The translations under genes were made by a program, and so were the position numbers. The notes beneath the pieces were generated by a model. It was not told the origin of the DNA. It ran no database searches and saw nothing but the letters and a program-made list of their open reading frames with translations. Shown here one piece after another: positions 29,061 through 39,693 of a stretch of DNA of 64,000 bases. How positions within the stretch are numbered: the stretch's first letter is position 1; each line of letters opens with the position of its first letter. This DNA comes from Chitinophagaceae bacterium (GTDB lineage: Bacteria > Bacteroidota > Bacteroidia > Chitinophagales > Chitinophagaceae): contig JADJDJ010000003.1 of NCBI GenBank assembly GCA_016702745.1, positions 248,001 through 312,000 on the forward strand, given 5' to 3'.

Positions 29061-30272
29061 ATGTTAGACAGTATCAGCAGCGCCCTGAACGATATCCGGA
29101 ATGGTAAAATGGTAATAGTTGTAGACGACGAAGACCGCGAAAATGAAGGTGATTTCGTAATCGCCGCCCATACCGTAACCCCCGAAGTGATCAATTTCAT
29201 GAGCAAATATGGCCGCGGACTGATCTGCGCCGCCCTCCCCGAAGAACGCTGCGATGAACTGGGTCTCGACCTGATGGTTAATAATAATACCGCCCTCCAT
29301 GAAACCGCTTTTACCGTATCCGTTGATCTCCTGGGCTATGGCTGTACCAGTGGTATTTCTGCCCAGGACCGGGCAAAAACCATTCAGGCCCTGATTAATC
29401 CCGCCACTTTACCGGCTGAACTGGGCCGGCCCGGACATATTTTCCCCCTCCGCTCTAAAAAAGGAGGCGTTCTGCGCAGGGCCGGTCATACCGAAGCCGC
29501 CGTTGACCTCACCCGCCTGGCCGGTTTCGAAGCCCCCCATGGTGGAGTTCTGGTGGAAATCATGAACGAAGACGGAACCATGGCCCGGCTTCCTGAACTG
29601 ATGGAGATCGCCAAAAAGTTTGATTTCAAAATCATTTCCATCAAAGACCTGATCGAATACCGGATCAAAACCGATTCCCTGATTGAGGAAGTGGTAAGAG
29701 TGGATATGCCCACCCGTTATGGCGACTTTACCCTTGTGGCTTTCCGGGAAAAGTTATCCACCAACGAACACCTGGCCCTGATCAAGGGCAGTTGGGAAAA
29801 AGATGAACCCGTACTCACCCGGGTCCACTCCTCCTGCTTCACCGGAGATATCCTCGGCTCCCTCCGCTGCGACTGCGGCGACCAGCTCCATCAATCCATG
29901 CAAATGGTACAGGCCGAAGGAAAAGGGGCTATATTATATATGAACCAGGAAGGCCGGGGTATCGGCCTGCTGAATAAACTCAAAGCATACCGCCTGCAGG
30001 AACAAGGCATGGATACCGTAGAAGCCAACCTGCACCTGGGTTTCCAGATGGACCAGCGGGATTACGGTCTCGGCGCCCAGATCCTCCGTTATTTAAATAT
30101 TACCAAACTCAGACTGATGACCAATAACCCCAGAAAAAGAGTGGGACTGGTGGGTTATGGATTGGAAATAGTAGAGAATATTCCCATCCGGATCAAACCC
30201 AATCCTTACAACGAAAAATATTTAACGGCCAAGAGAGATAAAATGGGGCATGAGATTTTGGGAGAAGGTTGA
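29061..30272 (+). CDS. ribBA: Bifunctional 3,4-dihydroxy-2-butanone-4-phosphate synthase / GTP cyclohydrolase II
   Basis: First two committed reactions of riboflavin synthesis in one protein of 403 aa: ribulose-5-phosphate to dihydroxybutanone phosphate, and GTP to the pyrimidine precursor. Start set at the ATG at 29061 (MLDSISSALNDIRNGKMV); an earlier ATG at 28986 would add 25 unrelated residues. The N-terminal RibB part shows VVDDEDRENEGDFVIAA and GRPGHIFPLRSKKGG. The C-terminal RibA part shows the zinc cysteines in CFTGDILGSLRCDCGDQL and NQEGRGIGLLNK. The frame is intact. Other rib genes are not in the window. Confidence 0.97.
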   Translation: MLDSISSALNDIRNGKMVIVVDDEDRENEGDFVIAAHTVTPEVINFMSKYGRGLICAALPEERCDELGLDLMVNNNTALHETAFTVSVDLLGYGCTSGISAQDRAKTIQALINPATLPAELGRPGHIFPLRSKKGGVLRRAGHTEAAVDLTRLAGFEAPHGGVLVEIMNEDGTMARLPELMEIAKKFDFKIISIKDLIEYRIKTDSLIEEVVRVDMPTRYGDFTLVAFREKLSTNEHLALIKGSWEKDEPVLTRVHSSCFTGDILGSLRCDCGDQLHQSMQMVQAEGKGAILYMNQEGRGIGLLNKLKAYRLQEQGMDTVEANLHLGFQMDQRDYGLGAQILRYLNITKLRLMTNNPRKRVGLVGYGLEIVENIPIRIKPNPYNEKYLTAKRDKMGHEILGEG

Positions 30273-30295
30273 AAGAGCCTTCCTTTATATAAAAG

Positions 30296-30401
30296 ATACC
30301 GGGTCAAGCCCGGTATGACGTCCTCTAAGAGTTTTGTATGTTAAAAAAAATCGGCGACTCGCTACGGGCGTCGAGTATGTCACCCCGGACTTGATCCGGG
30401 G
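30296..30401. repeat. Inverted pair of CCGGGTCAAGCCCGG-type hairpins between convergent genes
   Basis: ATACCGGG TCAAG CCCGGTAT (30296-30316) is a perfect hairpin. CCCCGGA CTTGA TCCGGGG (30383-30401) is a second, and its reverse complement with the following GTGAC resembles the first with ATGAC. They lie between the ends of ribBA and the TamB gene and may stop transcription from both. Sequences of this kind recur between genes of many unrelated bacteria. Confidence 0.75.
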
Positions 30402-30418
30402 TCTTTCGAAGGAGTTGC

Positions 30419-33400
30419 TTATTCATCTTCTTTTTTAGGCTCAAGCATTGGAGCTTGATTTTCCGTTACCGGTTCAGGCTCCGGTACTTTCTTCTTCTTT
30501 TTCTTCCGGAAAATATCACCAAGGCTGTCGAAATCCTTCCGGTAAGAAATATTCGCCCCGATACGTTTGGCCTTACCCGGGCTACCCGTTGTAGTAGAAG
30601 CCAGGTAATCATTATTCTCCCGGTAAAAGAAAGAAGCCCGGATACTGCCGCTCTGATTAATCAGCCACTCCAGTGTTACATCCGGTAATAACCGAAGCGC
30701 CTCCTGTACCGCCGGCCCCCCATCCAATGCCAGGTCAAGCGTACTGCCCACTTTTACCATAAACCGGTCCTTGAACAAAGAGATCGGGATATTGATATCC
30801 AATTGCCCCTGGTTAGGATTGAACCCATTGTTCTGACTCAGCAGATTCCGGTTATACAGCGATCCGCTGATATTAAAACCAATATTATCAGAATTGAAAA
30901 TTTTAGAGAAAGCACTGTTCACCACCTGACTGATCTCATTAAATAATAAACCGGAAATACTGGACACCGTGCTATACGCAAATTCATTGAGGGCCGTGCT
31001 GGTGGCACTGGCCGTATTGCCGGCCGGGGCAAAACTATTAAACACGATCAGGTAGGTTACCTGCCGGTTGATCTCATTTAAGTTTCTTTGCATTTGCTGA
31101 AAAACCAACGCCAGTTCCGGATCATTCACCGCTACACTGGTATTGGGAAAGTCGAGCGAGAAATTGATCACCGGCTTAAAGAGTTTATCCGTTAAGGTCG
31201 CAATCACAAATACATCTTCCCTGGCTGCAGCCACATTACTGTTTACGGGCAGGATATCTTTTAAAGGCGCAAAGCTGACCCGCTCTGCCGTATAAGCTGC
31301 GTTGAATCGCACATTGGCATCATAGGGATCCCCGTTCCATTCAATATAATTTTCACGGCCCTTTCTTAAATCAAATGGTTTTTTGAAAAAGGACTGGAAA
31401 GTGAACATATAACTTCCCTCCTCAATATCAAAACGGCCACGGAGCGATAGTGGCTCCGATGTACCCGAGCGGATATTCAACGCCCCATATCCCTTTCCCT
31501 TGATCTCATCACCTGTCAAATCATCCAGAATGATCCGTACCCCAACCATTGGCACCGGGGTTTTATTGACGGTGATATCCACATCATATACTATACTGGT
31601 ACTTCCCCTCAAATCAGTGGCATCCATTTCCCGTCCATACTTCCTCTCCACCAGGAAATCTGCACTGCCCGATTCCCTTCCGGTAGATGGAGGCAGGGTG
31701 ATAAAACTGCTGTCCGTTTCAGAAGCCACCGCATCAATCTTCATATACATATTCGACTGTGGCCCCAGCAGCGATAAAGAACCTGTTCCTTTCACATTAC
31801 CAAAGAACTGTTTATTATCCTTCAGCGTGGTCAGTAATAACTGAACCGGCTTATTGTCTGATTCCAGTATTGATTTGGGCTTGCGGGTGGAAATGTCCAG
31901 GTTGTAGAACATGTTTTTGAAGGACTGATGTTCGATTCCGCCCGTCAGGTAAACCGGGTTCCCGGTAATTTTATCCCGCAAAATGATTCCATCAAGTTTA
32001 ATCTCGGTATTGGTAAGCTCAATATCAGTATCCTGTATATCGTAATAGCATTGCGTAAAGATGACTTTGAGCCCGGCATTTTTTAAACGGCCCTTGCCAG
32101 TAACCGTTAATTCATCAAAAGGCCCGCTGATATTGATATCACCCGTGAGATAGCCCTGAATATCCGTAAAGAGATTACCCAGGAAACGTTCCAGCACATC
32201 CAACTGGAAACTTTTAGCCTTGAGTGCAATCAGATTTTTGGCGGCATCTTCTTTATTCAGAAAATATTCGCATCAAAACCCAGGTAGTTTTCCTGGTTCA
32301 CGGTATTCCCTATTACTTTCAGTTTTTGGTGGCATCATCATATACCAGACTGGCTTTTAATTCTCCGAGCGAATCATTATCCAGCCGCAGGAAACGGGTC
32401 TGTATATCATCCGAAGTGATTTTTAAACTCCCTGCCGGATCTTCTACCAGGATATTACCCGTTAACAAACCTTCCAGTCTGTTCTTAGGCAAGAAGTAAG
32501 GGGCGAAGTCGGCCAGGTTCACATCGGTGAGCTGTACTTTAATATCACTTCCTTTTCCGTTTTTGGATGGTTGTGTTTTAACCAGGATACGTTCATCTCC
32601 TTCTGATAATACCAGCAGGGCCGTTGCAGGTGTATTACTCCGGATCACCAGTTCCCCATTGTCTTCAATGGTCCAGGTCTTGCTGTTGATGGTAAAACTG
32701 GAGGAATCAAATTCTATTTTCACCCCATCCGGATAAGTCATCACCATGGCATGCAGGTCTGTTCTTTCCACCGCCTGTGTGGCACCGGTATGTATGGATA
32801 CACGTGAAGTATCATTGCGGGATTGAATACTGAAAGAAGCAGTCGGGATACTCAGACTGTCATTGATACGGATTGTTTTGGTGGTACCGGTCAGCAGCAG
32901 ACTATCATTATCACCACTGGCTTTGATATTCACAAAATTGAATTCATAACCTGCCAGTGAAAAATGCGGCACGTTCAGTGACATATCCAGTTTACCGCCT
33001 GTAATATCCAGCCTTCCTTTCAATGTCGTATTGTTGAACCCGGCCAGCTTCGGGCTGATCAGTTGCAGGTAATCATCCACATAATAGGTTTCGATATCAA
33101 AATCGAAGGACTGATCCTTTGTCAATTTTTTAGGTGCTGCAATTGATTCAGGATAATACTGGTGCAGAAAATAATTGACCACGGCGGGTAATTCATTGAG
33201 CGCATAATTTCCACTGACCGTCCCCCGGAATTCATTGGAAGAAGCAGATAGTGTTTTCATTCCGGCTTCATTATAACCAGCCGTTACATTGAGTGAATCA
33301 AAAGATAATCTGCGGCCATTGCGGTGCAGGGTCGCATCCGATATCTTAGCGGTTCCCAGAAAATTATCAATCGTATTACTGGTGAAATCCACATCAGCTT

Positions 33401-35352
33401 TGCCGGTAAATACGAGCGAGTCTTTCATCAGTCCTAATGCCAGCAGATCAGCCCTTGTTACATCCGCCAGCAATTTGAACCTGGGTTTTTTCTGATTGAA
33501 ATCGATCACCCCGTTTAAAATCAGATCAGCATTCTGATCACGGATTGATGCCACTCCTTCAAACATTTTTTTGTCGAGCCGGCCATCCACTGTGATATTG
33601 CTGTACCGGTATCCCTTGATTTCGGCAAACTTGATTTTTCCTTCAATGCTGGTATTTCTCGATTGATCATTAAAGCCTCTCCCCTTTACAATGGCATCAA
33701 AAGCCACCGCACCAATGGTCCGGTCTCCCAGAAATTCACCCAGTTTGAAATTTTCTGTAGAAATATTGCCGGAATACAAGGGCTCCTGCCCCGCAGGTAA
33801 TTTCATATTGATGTCAGTGACCAGGGTACCCAGGTTAGTCTGCACGGTGCCAAAAGTGACGAAGTCACGGATAAAGCCGGTGAAATTCCCTTTAAAATTC
33901 AGGTATTGAATTTTTCTCAGATCCGGTGAAGTCACCCGGCGCATAGCCGGAATAATCGTGACCATATCGGGATATACGGTTCTGAAATCATTAGCTCGAA
34001 GATCAATAAAAGTCTGGTTGATATCCGGTAATCCGGTCAAAGAGAGATCACCGTTGAATAGGGTACCATTACCTGCCTGTATCAGTAATCCGGTACCGGT
34101 GATATTATCTACGGTTCCCCTTACATTTCCATTCAGTGTGATTTTCTTTTTCCAGTTCGACAGTTTCGGTGCAAAGTAGGCGATATCATCACTGTCTATA
34201 TAGCTGTCTCTGAATATAGCCGCCATTTTTACTTTGCTGATATACGAACTCAGGTCGTCCATATCATCATAGGACATCGAATAATAATCCCGGATCACAC
34301 TGCGGTTGGTTTTGATTTCCAGCTCACTGAAAGCCATTCCCTGCGGAGTCATTTTCACTTCGGCTTTCATCTCTTTTACTTCAAATCCGCTTTTTTCTCT
34401 GGCAGATAATTGCATCGAAGCAAAAACAGTATCTCCTTCAAAGCGTGCATTGCTCCATTTGCCATTGATCCCCGTAAAGAGCAGGTGTTGCCCATCGAAA
34501 TAATCGAGCCGGGGCTTGCCCTCTCTTATCGGTACTGAATGTACCATTGATGATAGCCAGGTTAGCGACTTTTACGATGGTCTGATTATTCCAACCCAAT
34601 GCTTTTTTTATTTCCTGCTCCAGTTCTTCAGCTGTTCTGATCTTACGCGGTTTCTTTCTGTCGTACTTATAGATGGCCACTACCGGGTCTTTGATCAGCA
34701 AAGCATTCACTTCAAAACGACTGCCGGATAAACTCAGTTTGTCTGCATCCAGGTCAAGACTGCCCACTTTTATGTGCATGTCCTCACCCATCCAGCCATC
34801 TTTTTTCAGGAAGCTCACATTCTTGAGTTCCAGTTTGCGAAGGTCCAGTTTCAACCCTCCTTCTTTCTTTTTACCCGACCCACCGGAGGAACCAAAATAA
34901 TCAAGTAGAAATTGCTGCCGCCATACTGAATCAGTGCGCTGGAATTTGATGATGGCATTTTCAAGACCCACATATTTCAGTTCCGCCTGTTTTTTAAAAA
35001 AGAACCAGTCGGTGATCCTCACTTTCATATCCCCGACATAAAGAACGGTATCACCCTGGCGGTCTTCGATCAGCACACCCTCCAGGTGCATTTTATTGAA
35101 AAGGGAAAAATCAACATGGGCAATGGACACCCTTGTCTGCAGGTCTTTGGATAAGCGCTTGGTGACCTGTTTGGCGATCCAGTTTTGTCCAAATGGGGTC
35201 TGGATAAAAATGTAAATGCCCACCAGCAAAAAAAGCAGGATAAGGAAAAACCATTTCAGTATTTTCTTGAATCGCTTCAGGCCCCCGGGATTTAGATGTA
35301 AAAGTATGCAATCGAATCCTTTAGGCAAATTCAATACCAGAATGAAGGACAA
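30419..35352 (-). CDS. TamB-like translocation/assembly module protein (three frameshifts)
   Basis: One very long gene that appears as three frames. The N-terminus has a transmembrane helix (ILKWFFLILLFLLVGIYIF) followed by TPFGQNWIAKQVTKRLS, diagnostic of Bacteroidota TamB/AsmA proteins. The rest is long beta-structure typical of the bridge-forming fold, and the last 350 residues (DINVTV..., SGPFDELTVTGKG) form the DUF490 domain. Breaks are at about 34520 (AGAGAG slip), at the T5 run 32323-32327 and at the A4 run 32261-32264. Adding one base at each of the last two restores a continuous text (DDATKKLKVIGNTV, ANIFLNKEDAAKN). The repaired protein is about 1644 aa. The role is lipid or outer-membrane protein delivery to the outer membrane. 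A BamA-type partner is not nearby. Confidence 0.85.
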
Positions 35353-35387
35353 GCGGCAGTTCCTGTAAATTGCATCAAATTCATTGT

Positions 35388-36430
35388 ATGAAGCGGCTTT
35401 ATATTCTATTTGCCTTTTTTATTCTTAACAATTCTTTGGCCCTGGCTCAAAAGCCTATCAGCGACAAATATGTGCTGGTGATCCATGGCGGGGCAGGAAC
35501 CATCCTCAAAAGCCAGATGACCCCTGAAAAGGAAAAAGCATTCCAGGAGGCGCTGGACAGGGCCCTGCAACTGGGAAATGCCATTTTGCAGAAAGGAGGA
35601 ACAGCCCTTGATGCAGTGGAAGCAACGGTAAGAAGTATGGAGGACAATCCCCTCTTCAATGCCGGTAAAGGAGCCGTATTCACCAATGAAGGAAAGAATG
35701 AACTGGATGCGGCCATCATGAACGGAGCAACCCTCGAAGCCGGATCCGTAGCGGGTGTAACTACCATCAAAAAATCCCATCAGTGCCGCAAGGGCTGTGA
35801 TGGAAAAAGTCCGCATGTGCTGATGACCGGCAAGGGAGCTGAAAAATTTGCGAAGGAAAAGGGACTGGAAATCGTAGATCCCTCCTATTTCTATACTGAA
35901 CACCGCTGGAAAGCCTTGCAAAATGCCCTGGCAGAAGATTCCTCAAAATGAAATTGGATCATGATGACAGCACCCGTCAAACGGCATTAAAACAACCTGA
36001 AAACCGGGATTATAAATATGGAACGGTGGGTGCGGTGGCATTGGATCGGCATGGTAATCTGGCAGCAGCGACCAGCACAGGTGGGATGACCAATAAAAAA
36101 TTTGGAAGAGTGGGTGATGCGCCGATTATTGGATCGGGTACCTATGCTAATAACCAGACCGTGGCGATCAGTTGTACCGGCTGGGGTGAGTATTTTATTC
36201 GTTTGGTTATGGCCAAAAGCATCAGTGATATGATGGAATTTGGAAAGATGCCCTTGAAAGAAGCAGCGGATGTAATGGTCATGAAGCGGCTGCCTGCACT
36301 GGGCGGTGATGGCGGTTTAATTGCAGTGGATAAAGAAGGTAATATAGCTATGCCCTTTTGTACGGAAGGGATGTATAGAGGATTTATAAAAAGCAGTGGA
36401 GAGAAGGAAGTGAGGATTTATAAGGAATAG
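35388..36430 (+). CDS. Isoaspartyl peptidase / L-asparaginase, secreted (three frameshifts)
   Basis: Ntn-hydrolase that cleaves beta-aspartyl peptides and asparagine. Start at ATG 35388 gives the signal peptide MKRLYILFAFFILNNSLALA; an upstream ATG adds six residues. Family motifs are VLVIHGGAGTI, NPLFNAGKGAVFTNEG and, after cleavage, the nucleophile in YGTVGAVALDRHGN. An extra A in the A6 run 35769-35774 and a missing A in the A5 run 35804-35808 garble twelve residues; repaired they read IKNPISAARAVMEKSP. A missing A in 35945-35948 splits the gene; repaired it reads SSKMKLDHDDS. Product about 347 aa. The adjacent TamB gene is divergent. It may process products of the ligases encoded around it, which is inference. 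Confidence 0.85.
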
Positions 36431-36833
36431 TTTTTTTCACCGCCCGAAGGGTCCTGTGGACAGAGGTGCAGAGTGCGCTGAGTTTTCGCAGAGAGAGAGA
36501 TTTAACCGCGATGGCGCCATGTCGCAAAGGAACGCAAAGAAATTACACGCAAGGAAAAAAGCAGTTTCCCAAGTTCAAGCAGTGAGCCTTATCCGTTAAG
36601 ATCCGCTCAATCCGCGTCATCGTCCGCCGCCATAGGCTTTGGCCGACGGCGTCCGCGTTCCTATTTATCAATCGCGAAGCGATTCAAATCCGTTTTCATC
36701 TGTATTCGCGCAGCGAATTAAATCAGTTCTAATCCATTCAATCCGTTAAATCCGTGTTCCTCTCTCCAAATCGCGCAGCGATTCAAATCCGCCTACTAAC
36801 TTTCAATTTTCCATTTTCAACTTTCAATCTCTC
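36431..36833. repeat. Repeat-filled gap: GCAAAG/CGCAGAG tracts, ATTCGCGCAGCGAAT palindromes, CGTCCGCCGCC element
   Basis: No gene seen. The gap begins with CACCGCCCGAAGGGTCC and CGCAGAG/CGCAAAG-like tracts. It then has tandem phrases of ATCCGCTCAATCCGCGTCAT type, the palindrome ATTCGCGCAGCGAAT and variants, and at 36621-36655 one copy of CGTCCGCCGCCATAGGCTTT followed by GGCCGACGGCGTCCG. Confidence 0.75.
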
Positions 36834-37250
36834 TCACTCCTTCACCAAATGAAACACCTGTGTTCCATTTTTCATCCTCACCACCATCGTATCTCCATTG
36901 AACTGATAATAATAATCAAATTTATACTGATTGCCATCGGCCTGAAAGGTGAAAGTACTGTCGGTTACTTCCGTTGTTCCCGGATTCTGAAACCCATCTT
37001 TTCCAAAACTCAGTTTACTCCCTTTAAATTTATATGCTGTTCCAACGTTCACTTCTGCCATTGAGCCCTCCGCTCTTTTAATCACCCAATTGCCTTCCAG
37101 CCGGGTAGCGGTACCGGTTTCTTCCTTTTCCGAAGCAGCTTTCTGATCTTCCTGATTATTTGACTCATTCGTCTTTTTATCCTTACCGCCACAGGCAATA
37201 AGGAGACTGATCATCATAAAAAACAAAAAGAATGGTTTAATGGTTGTCAT
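36834..37250 (-). CDS. Small lipoprotein, lipocalin-like
   Basis: 138 residues with a lipobox (ISLLIACGG) after a hydrophobic N-terminus, then a charged, Lys/Glu/Asn-rich linker and a compact beta-rich domain beginning RLEGNWVIKRAEG. The LEGxW start and the strands ending GTQVFHLVKE resemble lipocalin-like lipoproteins of Bacteroidota. No specific function. The gene is bounded on both sides by the ATTCGCGCAGCGAAT-type repeat blocks, so it stands isolated between them. Confidence 0.65.
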   Translation of the reverse strand: MTTIKPFFLFFMMISLLIACGGKDKKTNESNNQEDQKAASEKEETGTATRLEGNWVIKRAEGSMAEVNVGTAYKFKGSKLSFGKDGFQNPGTTEVTDSTFTFQADGNQYKFDYYYQFNGDTMVVRMKNGTQVFHLVKE

Positions 37251-37946
37251 AACGTTTTTATTTAGATATGAAAGTTAATTGAGCTTTCTCAATTTCCGTA
37301 GAGAAGAATCGAAATACTTTTATTCATTGACCCTGCGGGCGTTCCTATCATTATTCGCGCAGCGAATAAATATCCGGAAGAATTTCACGCAAAGACCGCA
37401 AAGATAATACACGCAAAGACCGCAAAGATAAATTCCCCATGCTCACGAAGTGAGTATAATCCGTTTTAATCCGCCCGATCCGCGTCATCAGCGTTCCCAT
37501 CTCCAAATCGCGCAGCGAATAAAATCCGTTTTCATCCTATTCGCGCCATCGTCCGCCGCCATAGGCTTTGGCCGACGGCGTCCGTCCCCAGCCTTGGACG
37601 TTCCCATTCTCTATTCGTGCAGCGAATAAATATCCGGAAGAATTTCACGCTCGCAGAGTCCTGTGGACAAAGACCGCAAAGCTAAATTCCCCATGCTCAC
37701 GAAGTGAGTATAATCCGTTTATATCCGCTCAATCCGCGTCATCCGCGTTCCTATTCCATTCGCGCAGCGAATAAAAATCCGCTTTAATCCGCCCAATCCG
37801 CGTCATCGTCCGCCGCCATAGGCTTTGGCCGACGGCGTCCGTCCACAGGATCCTTTGGTCGTTCCCATTCTCTATTCGCGCAGCGAATCCCATCCGTCCG
37901 CAGGACGCCTGCCCCATCTATCACCCTTATTCATTATTTTCATCCT
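37251..37946. repeat. Long repeat block (about 700 bp) of palindromes and ATCCGC phrases
   Basis: Contains at least five copies of ATTCGCGCAGCGAAT and close variants, two copies of the CGTCCGCCGCCATAGGCTTT element (37550-37584 and 37807-37841), and repeated phrases of AATCCGCGTCATCCGCGTTC and CACGCAAAGACCGCAAAG. Two larger direct copies of TATCCGGAAGAATTTCACGC lie at about 37370 and 37629. No gene is visible before the amidohydrolase start. Confidence 0.75.
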
Positions 37947-39586
37947 ATGAAACTCAGACTACTCCCCCTCCTTCTCTTCTTTGCCGCCTGCAAAGGAAAA
38001 ACGATTCCAATAAAACCAGCGCGGACCTACTGGTCTATAACGCCACCATCTATACCGTTGACTCTACCTTCTCCACCGCCAGAAGCCATGCTCATCAAAG
38101 AAGGAAAATTCTCGCCACCGGCGATACAGCCAGTCTGCTGAAATTATATGACCCTAAAGAAAAATTAGACGCCAAAGGACAATTCATCTATCCCGGATTC
38201 ATTGATGCCCATGCGCATTTTGTTGGGTATGGCAATTCTTTACAAACCGTAAATCTGGTGGGCAGCAGCAGTTGGGAAGATGTATTGGCCAGCACAAAAA
38301 CATTTGCCAATCAAAACCCTTCCGGCTGGGTCACGGGTCGTGGCTGGGATCAGAATGACTGGGAGAATAAATCATTTCCCACCAATGAAAAATTAAATGA
38401 ACTCTTTCCGGATCGTCCGGTATTACTCACCCGTATCGACGGACATGCAGCCATCGCCAATCAAAAAGCACTGGAACTGGCCGGTATTCAACCCGGTGAT
38501 ACCTTAACCGGAGGAGAGATTGAAGAAATGGAAGGCACCCTCACCGGATTACTGATTGATAATGCCGTTGATCTGGTGAGTGCCAAAATCCCGGCACAAA
38601 CCGATGCCGAATTCAAAAAAGCATTGCTGGATGCAGAACAAAACTGTTTTGCCATGGGACTCACCACTATTGATGACTGCGGACTGGGATACCGCGATGT
38701 GGAACAGATCAAAGCCTTACAGGAAAACGGCGAACTGAAAATGCGGCTCTATGTAATGCTCAGTGATCTGAAAGAAAATTATGAGTATGCAGCCAAAACC
38801 GGTATGATTAAAACCGATCGTTTAAACGTGCGCAGTTTTAAAGTATATGGCGATGGCGCCCTGGGCTCCCGTGGTGCCTGTTTACTGGAACCGTATAATG
38901 ATCAACCCGGACATTTTGGATTTTTATTAAGTAAGCCCGAACATTTTGATTCAGTCGCCAACTGGATCAGCGATAAAGGCTGGCAAATGTGTACCCATGC
39001 CATCGGTGACAGTGGTAACCGGACCATCCTGAATATTTATGCCAAATATTTAAAAGGAAAGAATGATCTGCGCTGGCGGATCGAACATGCGCAGGTGGTG
39101 AATCAAAATGATTTTACCTTATTCGGCAATTATTCAATTATTCCATCGGTGCAACCCACCCATGCCACATCCGATATGTACTGGGCCGGTGATCGCTTAG
39201 GGAAGGATCGGGAGAAAGGTGCTTATGCCTATCAGCAATTGCTGCAACAAAATGGATGGATGCCCCTGGGAACTGATTTTCCGGTTGAAGATATTTCTCC
39301 TTTTAAAACATTTTTCGCTGCTGTTATTCGCAGAGACAGTAAGGCCCTTCCTAACGGAGGTTACCAGATGGAAAATGCATTGAGCCGGGAAGAAGCATTA
39401 AAAGGAATGACCATTTGGGCCGCCCGCTCCAATTTTGAAGAAAAAGAAAAGGCAGCCTGGAAAAGGCAAACTTGCTGATTTTATAATCGTGGATACCGAT
39501 CTCATGAAAGCGGAACCGATGGCATTGTACACGGCCAAAGTCTCTACACATTTGTGGGTGGGGAGAAGGTACACGAGAAAAAATAA
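37947..39586 (+). CDS. Amidohydrolase, YtcJ-like (several one-base indels)
   Basis: Amidohydrolase-3 family lipoprotein (lipobox LFFAACKG). Metal motif IDAHAHF is at about residue 90, and later ligands are in WRIEHAQVV, THAIGDSGN and LGTDFPVED. At least six indels are inferred: near 38000 (A5 to A6), at 38083 (one extra A), at about 38110 (A4 to A5), at about 39443 and 39460 (A-runs) and at about 39541. Repaired, the protein is 547 aa, divisible by three and ending GGEKVHEKK at the TAA at 39584. Members hydrolyse N-acyl or carbamate-like bonds; the substrate is unknown. It is followed on the same strand by the glutamine amidotransferase gene. Confidence 0.8.
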
Positions 39587-39682
39587 GCGTAATTCCCCGA
39601 TACCGGTCCGGCAAAATCATTAAATCCACATTTGTGGGAAAGTCTGCCCCCCCTGTTTTACTGCCAAAAGCTTAAAAATCAG

Positions 39683-39690
39683 TAAATTTG
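39683..39690 (+). promoter_or_regulatory. Candidate -7 box TAAATTTG of the amidotransferase gene
   Basis: Perfect TAnnTTTG match, ending three bases before the ATG. If it is used, the transcript would be leaderless or nearly so. No good -33 box at the usual distance. Confidence 0.35.
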
Positions 39691-39693
39691 CAG

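Noticed and set aside
36431..37946. Several frames of 60-75 codons in the repeat blocks
   Set aside because: They read through palindromic repeats, have no plausible starts and give low-complexity peptides.
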